Source of the DNA: Synergistales bacterium
GTDB lineage: Bacteria > Synergistota > Synergistia > Synergistales > Synergistaceae
Reading direction: 5' to 3'
DNA: 27,889 bases
Assembly: GCA_026002695.1 (NCBI GenBank)
Contig: BOCB01000017.1
Location: forward strand, 1-27,889
The notes under the pieces were generated by a model. That model made no database searches. It was not told where the DNA came from and worked only from the letters and a program-made list of their open reading frames with translations. This document shows positions 23,482-27,889 of this stretch, one piece after another. How positions within the stretch are numbered: the first letter of the stretch is position 1; every line of letters starts with the position of its first letter. A program made the position numbers and the translations under genes.

Positions 23482-24561
23482 CTACCGCGACCATCGCGCC
23501 TCTGTAACGAGATTCCTGACGGCGCCGCGGTACGCCGCCAAGCTCTCCGGCGAGCTGTCTATGCCGAGCGTTGACGGAGTTCCGTCGGGGCGGAATTTTT
23601 TATTCCACCAGCTGACGGCGCGAATCCTCGGATAACGCCCGGATTTTATGGAACCATACGCCGCGCGTATCCATTGCGGCTTGTCGCCGAGAGCCGGCGA
23701 ATCGGTAACGCCGATCTCAAAAACAGCGAGAGGCTTCTCCGGGGACAAGGAACACAGTCCGGCGTAAAAGCCCCTTCTCGTCATCATCTCGTCGAACGGC
23801 ACGGCATTTTTGCCGCCGCGCAGCCTGCCGTAAACGCTCGCGCCTATCCAGTCGATGTAATCGTCCCCGGGATAGTAATATCGCGCTGAGTTCCACGCTT
23901 CGACGGGGGAGGGGTTCGCGTCTATGTGGAACGCCCATGTGACGTCGCGCGCGCCTTCGCCGCGGAAGAGCCGCACGATATGCCTGTAAGCGTCCCTGAA
24001 TCTCTCCGGGCCGTCCGGCGCGCCGCGCTCGCCGTATGTGTCCTCGTCCCTTCCGTTCCACGCGCCGTTCCACGGAAACCACGCGCCGTTCACCTCCGGC
24101 CCGAACTCCATCATTATCGGAAATCCGAGGCCGCGCGCGGAGGCCGCGCACTTCTTTAGCTCGCCGTCGAACTCCCCTCTCAGTATTCGAGCCATCGTAT
24201 AGCGCTTCTCAGGTTCGTTTTGTCTGCGCTCGGTCCACGGCATCATGCCGACGAGCGGGACGGCTCCGGCGTCATGTATCAGCCTGCACGCCTCGGACGG
24301 GAACTTCATGTCCTTTCCCCAGTTGAACGCGACGAACGCCCAGACTATTTTCCGCTCGGCAGCGTCCGTAAAAGCGCTCACGCTCCCCGGAGAAACAACG
24401 TCGTCTGTGATCCCGAAGTCGGGGTGCGCGGAGTGATAGACACCTCTTTCGGGGGGAAGCAGCTTCAGCGGATCGGCAATGCCGTCCTCTGCTCCCCGCG
24501 CCGTTGAGGCAAAAATTGCGCAATATAATATAATTAATAAGAAGAAAATTTTTCGCGTCAT
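23482..24561 (-). CDS. Secreted GH26-like (beta-mannanase-type) glycoside hydrolase
   Basis: 359 residues with a signal peptide (IFFLLIILYCAIFASTARGA). A TIM-barrel with GH26 landmarks: the acid/base Glu in MMEFGPEVNGAWFPWNG (E156), IDWIGASVYG, and the nucleophile Glu in PLAVFEIGVTD (E282). The usual His-Glu of GH26 (RPxHEMNG) is Pro-Glu here, so the substrate may differ from mannan. It would act in the periplasm or outside, either on dietary polysaccharide or as a hydrolase that edits a self-made exopolysaccharide. Its ATG overlaps the stop of the upstream DedA gene by one base (TAATG), implying translational coupling. Confidence 0.85.
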   Translation of the reverse strand: MTRKIFFLLIILYCAIFASTARGAEDGIADPLKLLPPERGVYHSAHPDFGITDDVVSPGSVSAFTDAAERKIVWAFVAFNWGKDMKFPSEACRLIHDAGAVPLVGMMPWTERRQNEPEKRYTMARILRGEFDGELKKCAASARGLGFPIMMEFGPEVNGAWFPWNGAWNGRDEDTYGERGAPDGPERFRDAYRHIVRLFRGEGARDVTWAFHIDANPSPVEAWNSARYYYPGDDYIDWIGASVYGRLRGGKNAVPFDEMMTRRGFYAGLCSLSPEKPLAVFEIGVTDSPALGDKPQWIRAAYGSIKSGRYPRIRAVSWWNKKFRPDGTPSTLGIDSSPESLAAYRGAVRNLVTEARWSR

Positions 24562-25211
24562 TAATTTTCTCGTCCGCCCTTTTTTAATTTATACATATAT
24601 AAGGCTACAATCAGGACACAGAAAAGTATCAACATCAGCGTGACGCGCTTCAAAACGGAGTGCATACCGTCGCCCCCGGCTCCGACGCAGTAGCCTATCG
24701 CGGCGAGAACGGAAACCCATATTCCGCTGCCGAGCACCGTGTACGCGCAGAACTTGGGCAGGTTCATCCGCGCGAGCCCCGCGGGGAGCGACACGTACTG
24801 CCGTATCACGGGCAGCAGACGCGACGTGAACGTGCTGATATGGCCGTGCTTCTCGAAGAACGCGTCGGCCTTGTCGAGCGTCTCGCCGGATATAAAGAAA
24901 TACTTGCCGTATTTGTCGAAGAGCCGCCGCCCCCATTTGAGCGCGATGAAATAATTAAACAGCGCGCCCAGCAAACTGCCGGCCGTTCCGCAGAGGACGA
25001 CCGCGAATATATTCATGCTTCCTTGGCTCGCTAAATAACCTGCCGGAGGTATCACGACCTCGCTCGGGAAGGGGAAGAACGATGACTCGAGGAACATGAG
25101 CGCGACTACGCCCGGATAGCCGAACGCGCCGATGACTTCGACGAGCCAATCTATAAGCAGATGAAACGAACCGGCACAAAAGTGAATAAACTCGACGCAG
25201 CTCTCAATCAT
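24561..25211 (-). CDS. DedA family integral membrane protein
   Basis: 216 residues from the ATG at 25211, which follows an AGGTGATG overlapping the acylphosphatase stop. Conserved features are LMFLESSFFPFPSEVVIPPAGYLA (E.....PIPGE.-like motif), GSLLGALFNYFIALKWGR and FTSRLLPVIRQYVSLPAGLARM (the R..P..R...S..AG motif), with a C-terminal hydrophobic helix. DedA/DTT proteins are now linked to polyprenyl-phosphate or phospholipid flipping at the inner membrane. Upstream acyP ends 7 nt before the start; downstream the GH26-like gene overlaps. Function at this locus unknown. Confidence 0.92.
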   Translation of the reverse strand: MIESCVEFIHFCAGSFHLLIDWLVEVIGAFGYPGVVALMFLESSFFPFPSEVVIPPAGYLASQGSMNIFAVVLCGTAGSLLGALFNYFIALKWGRRLFDKYGKYFFISGETLDKADAFFEKHGHISTFTSRLLPVIRQYVSLPAGLARMNLPKFCAYTVLGSGIWVSVLAAIGYCVGAGGDGMHSVLKRVTLMLILFCVLIVALYMYKLKKGGREN

Positions 25212-25218
25212 AACAACA

Positions 25219-25509
25219 TCACCTGATATCGAAACCCCTTTCGCTTTCTGAAGGCAGCTCGTCACTCATCGAGACGCCGCTTACGCGAGACGCGGGCGAG
25301 CCCTTGAAGCACCATTGTACCATATCCTCGACGAGCTCTTCCTCGCCTTGAAAGACCGCTTCGACGCGCCTGTCCGGAAGATTCCGCACCCACCCCGCCA
25401 AGCCGAGAGACTCCGCCCTGTCGCGCAGATACCATCTGAAGCCGACGCCCTGCACGCGGCCGGATATGAATACGCGCTTCCTGCATATTTTTTTGTCCGC
25501 CCAATCCAT
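25219..25509 (-). CDS. acyP: Acylphosphatase
   Basis: 96 residues from the ATG at 25509 (a GTG at 25521 is possible but the AGGTGAT there serves the ATG). Signature VFISGRVQGVGFRWYLRDRAESLGLAGWVRNLPDRRVEAVFQG: catalytic Arg of GVGFR (R25) and Asn of RNL (N43), and the usual VEA..QG strand. It hydrolyses acyl phosphates such as acetyl- or carbamoyl-phosphate in the cytoplasm. First gene of an acyP-dedA-GH26 unit, with a TATAAT at 25581-25576 about 60 nt upstream but no clear -35. Confidence 0.95.
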   Translation of the reverse strand: MDWADKKICRKRVFISGRVQGVGFRWYLRDRAESLGLAGWVRNLPDRRVEAVFQGEEELVEDMVQWCFKGSPASRVSGVSMSDELPSESERGFDIR

Positions 25510-25674
25510 TAAAGTAATCACCTGCCTAATAAATCACTCGTCCGCAAACGCAAAAAATCATTATTATGGTGTAAGATTATACTTGAAGATGATAGGTTGA
25601 GCGTGAAAAATGAGCGCGCGCGGCGGGGCTTTTTATTTCGCTGCGGCAATCGTTAATTATGGGGGCTGAATATC

Positions 25675-26193
25675 ATGAGCGCGGTGGGTGGGAAATTTCT
25701 GTTTTTCGTCGATGACATATATGAGGACTTGGAGCTGTGGTATCCGAAGCTCCGTCTGATTGAAGCGGGGGCGTCCGTTGTCGTAGCGGGCCCCGAGGCC
25801 GGCGCCGTGTATCACGGCAAGCATTCGTATCCTTGCAAGAGTGACGCGTCGCTCTTTGACGTGAACGAGAAGGATTTTGCCGGGCTTATAGCGGCGGGGG
25901 GCTTTGCGCCCGACACACTCAGAAGGCTTGACAAGGTAAAGGAGCTCACTCGGGCGTTCATGAGCGCGGGCAAGCTCGTCGCGCACATCTGCCACGGCGG
26001 ATGGATACCGGCGTCCGCCGGAATATGCAGAGGATTTCGCATGACCTCCACGCCCGGCATAAAGGACGACCTCATTAACGCCGGCGCGATATGGGTGGAC
26101 GAGCCCGTTGTGATAGACCGCAACATGGTTTCGAGCCGCCGTCCTGATGACCTGCCGTATTTTATGAAGGGAATATTTGATTTTTTGGGGTGA
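25675..26193 (+). CDS. DJ-1/PfpI family protein
   Basis: 172 residues, the family length. The nucleophile elbow is AHICHGGW (C106) and an acidic partner lies in DDIYEDLELWYP. GLIAAGGFAPDTLRRLDKVKELTRAFMSAGKLVAHICHGGW and GIKDDLINAGAIWVDEPVVIDRNMVSSRRPDDLPYFMKGI follow the PfpI template (protein deglycase or intracellular protease-like). GGGGGCTG precedes the ATG. Read divergently from acyP across 165 bp with AT-rich promoter-like sequence and a short GC run. A MITE-A relic begins at the base after its stop. Confidence 0.93.
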   Translation: MSAVGGKFLFFVDDIYEDLELWYPKLRLIEAGASVVVAGPEAGAVYHGKHSYPCKSDASLFDVNEKDFAGLIAAGGFAPDTLRRLDKVKELTRAFMSAGKLVAHICHGGWIPASAGICRGFRMTSTPGIKDDLINAGAIWVDEPVVIDRNMVSSRRPDDLPYFMKGIFDFLG

Positions 26194-26234
26194 GTTTTTA
26201 TCGTTAACCCTTTAGGCTCCCAACAATAAATCAG
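26194..26234 (-). mobile_element. MITE family A relic (41 bp)
   Basis: It matches the left 40% of MITE A in inverted orientation (GTTTTTATCGTTA...CCTTTAGGCTCC...AATAAATCAG). Its outer end (CATTTAC) and the remaining body are missing. It begins immediately after the TGA of the DJ-1/PfpI gene, the same position relative to a gene end as the relic at 4445-4499. Confidence 0.7.
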
Positions 26235-26248
26235 TCTTTCCTGACTCC

Positions 26249-26277
26249 TTGTAATATTGAAGCGGCGGCTATATACT
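26249..26277 (+). promoter_or_regulatory. Sigma-70-type promoter for small acidic protein and dipeptidase
   Basis: -35 TTGTAA (26249-26254), a 17-nt spacer and -10 TATACT (26272-26277). The start would be near 26284, 30 nt before the small gene's ATG. Confidence 0.55.
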
Positions 26278-26313
26278 TAAAAAAATAAGGCAGTATTGAA
26301 GGAGGGAATTGAG

Positions 26314-26493
26314 ATGGCGCTCCTGCAAATGAGAGAAGCCGATCGAATGCTTGAATATGATTGCATCCAAATGCTTCCTGATCTTGAGGACGACGTCCTG
26401 TCCGTTGACATTATCATCCCCTGCTTGGAGGATTCTTTCGTCTTCGGCATGGAGGATTGGTGGGACGATTTCGTCAGCGATTGGTTTATGTGA
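26314..26493 (+). CDS. Very acidic 59-residue small protein, unknown function
   Basis: The ATG at 26314 follows AAGGAGGG by 7-8 nt, a near-ideal ribosome binding site. Of 59 residues, 16 are Asp or Glu, only two are Arg and none is Lys. The C-terminal third is aromatic (FVFGMEDWWDDFVSDWFM, three Trp), and the centre has a hydrophobic VDIIIPCLED. No signal peptide. It shares a promoter with the dipeptidase gene 23 nt downstream. I do not recognise the family. The composition would suit a protein that binds a basic partner or a metal, but nothing more can be said. Confidence 0.6.
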   Translation: MALLQMREADRMLEYDCIQMLPDLEDDVLSVDIIIPCLEDSFVFGMEDWWDDFVSDWFM

Positions 26494-26516
26494 GGCGCAT
26501 TAAGGAGGAGATAGGT

Positions 26517-27762
26517 ATGGTTTGTGTCTCTGTAAAATACGTGAAGTTTGTCGCGAGATTGTTGGTTTTCAGCTTCGTTTTTTCGGTGATTTCTCCGGCT
26601 TTTGCCTGCACGACGATGATAATAACGCCGGGAGCCACCGCGGACGGCAGTATGTATGTCGCTCACTCCGACGATAACGACCTCGCGGATAATTCGATCG
26701 TCTATGTTCCCGCCGCCGATTGGCCTAAGGGGAGCGTGAGGAAGGTCTACCCCTCCGCCGTGGCCGTGGGCGAGCTGCCGCAGTACAACGCTTTTTTGAT
26801 ACCTCGCTTAGTAGCTCCAAGCCGCGCAAAGGGTTACGATTACAGGAACAAACCGCTCACGATCGCCGTTGGTGAAATACCTCAGGCGCGGCATACTTAC
26901 GCCTATCTCGACGGAAGTTACGGCATAGTCAACGAGCACGGTCTGATGTTCGGCGAGTGTACCAACGGGGCGAAAGTGGAAAACGAACCTCTGCCCGGCA
27001 AGCGTATCTTCTACTCGTCGGAGCTGTCCCGCGTCGCTTTGGAGCGCTGTAAGACCGCGCGCGAGGCCATAGCTCTGATTGGCGAGCTGATCGAGAAATA
27101 TGGCTATTACGGCACCGGCGAGACTCTTCCCGTAGCCGACGCGAAAGAGGGTTGGGTAATAGAGATGGCTCCGTCCCCTGAGGGAGACGGCGGGCTGTGG
27201 GTCGCTCAACGTGTGCCGGACGGCGAGATATTTATCGCGGCGAACGAGTTCCGCATCAGGGACTTGGATCCGAACAGCCCCGATCAGATCATAGGCAAGA
27301 AAACAATCGAGACGATTGAGAAGGCCGGTTGGCGCGCTCCCGCCGACAAGAGCCGGAAAATTGACTGGCTCGCGAGCGTAAGCTTGGGCGAGTACAATCA
27401 TCCTTACTACTCACTGCGCCGCGTCTGGCGCGGACTTTCCCTCGCGGCTCCCTCCCTCGGCCTCTCCCCTTGGGTGAAGAACGGTCTCACGCGCGACTAT
27501 CCGTTCACGGTCAAGCCCGACAAGAAATTTGAGCGCGCTGACATCGAGAGGATATACCGCGATCACTACGAGGGTACCGAATTTGACATGACCAAGGGCT
27601 TCGCCGCGGGACCGTTCGGAAACCCGACGCGCTACCTCGGGCCGAATGACGGACACGGTGACGTCGGTACCCCCGATAATAACATGGCCGGAGCGTGGGA
27701 GCGCCCAATATCGATGTTTTACGAGGGCTACTCTTTTATCAATCAGGTGAAGCCGGGTGTCG
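26517..27762 (+). CDS. Secreted C69 family dipeptidase (PepD-like), 3' end lost
   Basis: Start ATG at 26517 follows AAGGAGGAG by about 6 nt. Signal peptide VKFVARLLVFSFVFSVISPAFA is followed directly by CTTMIITPGATADGSMYVAHSDDND. Cleavage would expose Cys31 as the N-terminal nucleophile of this Ntn-hydrolase family. Further conserved blocks are YGIVNEHGLMFGECTN, ALERCKTAREAIALIGELIEKYGYYG, AKEGWVIEM and AWERPISMF. Members cleave dipeptides, here extracytoplasmically, fitting an amino-acid fermenter. Reading stops at a TAG at 27768-27770, but that codon lies inside a fold-back copy of the gene's own reverse complement beginning at 27763. About 415 residues are genuine; family members usually run some 50-100 residues further. 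Confidence 0.88.
27288..27414 (+). repeat. Inverted duplication, arm 1 (within dipeptidase gene)
   Basis: This 127-bp stretch is repeated exactly as its reverse complement at 27763-27889. The identity is complete base by base to the end of the window, with a 348-bp spacer between the arms. Confidence 0.97.
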
Positions 27763-27889
27763 GTGAGTAGTAAGGATGATTGTACTCGCCCAAGCTTACG
27801 CTCGCGAGCCAGTCAATTTTCCGGCTCTTGTCGGCGGGAGCGCGCCAACCGGCCTTCTCAATCGTCTCGATTGTTTTCTTGCCTATGAT
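27763..27889 (-). repeat. Inverted duplication, arm 2 (window end)
   Basis: Exact reverse complement of 27288-27414. It supplies the apparent stop codon of the C69 dipeptidase and carries no gene of its own. The arrangement, an inverted copy of nearby sequence at a sequence end with no divergence, is what an amplification or assembly fold-back produces. Confidence 0.97.

Noticed and set aside
26808..27401. Minus-strand 197-codon frame opposite the dipeptidase, partly repeated at the window end
   Set aside because: It is antisense to a well-supported C69 gene. Its apparent duplication at 27776-27889 comes from the inverted repeat and not from a second gene.

Overview
The window is a GC-rich, gene-dense bacterial stretch from an anaerobe-type genome. 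A folate-linked cyclodeaminase, a C69 dipeptidase, peptide/amino-acid uptake parts and a diverged Tet(M)-like GTPase are the main hints. The overall protein flavour fits Synergistota or a similar amino-acid-fermenting diderm, but no rRNA or other marker gene is present, so that assignment is a guess. No tRNA, rRNA, CRISPR array or intact prophage was seen. Most genes lie on the minus strand.

Left part (1-8.7 kb). A Gly-rich secreted repeat protein carries a TAGA tetranucleotide tract inside its signal peptide, arranged as a phase-variation switch. Next comes what looks like a self-contained sigma-54 island. It holds rpoN, a PAS-containing enhancer-binding protein (EBP), and a minus-strand five-gene operon (DUF1097 membrane protein, nitrilase-family amidohydrolase, HpPgdA-like CE4 deacetylase, a small CxxC protein, a COG0523 metallochaperone GTPase). 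That operon starts from a near-consensus -24/-12 promoter. Two palindromes spaced 20 bp centre to centre lie about 110-130 bp upstream, as expected for EBP enhancer sites. A short-amide or ureido catabolic role is inferred.

Middle part (8.7-17.7 kb). An orphan OppF-type ATPase, an AbrB-like protein without a toxin, a cyclodeaminase (fchA-like), a three-gene glycan cassette (DegT aminotransferase, PglC/EpsL-like phosphoglycosyl transferase, GT4 glycosyltransferase), an AI-2E family membrane protein, ilvD and a secreted protein of unknown function.

Right part (17.7-27.9 kb). A Tet(M)-like GTPase, a DUF3791 protein, a MetQ-type binding protein with a second candidate sigma-54 promoter, an acyl-CoA dehydrogenase relic, recQ, a GH26-like glycosidase with DedA and acylphosphatase genes, a DJ-1/PfpI protein, a very acidic 59-residue protein, and a secreted C69 dipeptidase.

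Three families of small dispersed repeats run through the window: (A) a 108-113 bp MITE with 4-bp target duplications, two full copies and two relics; (B) a 164-bp element with 16-bp inverted ends and a 5-bp duplication; (C) REP-like hairpins preceded by GTAG, one directly beside a relic of a REP-associated tyrosine transposase. Several have supplied or replaced stop codons, ribosome binding sites or terminators. The last 127 bases are an exact reverse complement of 27288-27414, which truncates the dipeptidase and is probably an amplification or assembly fold-back.
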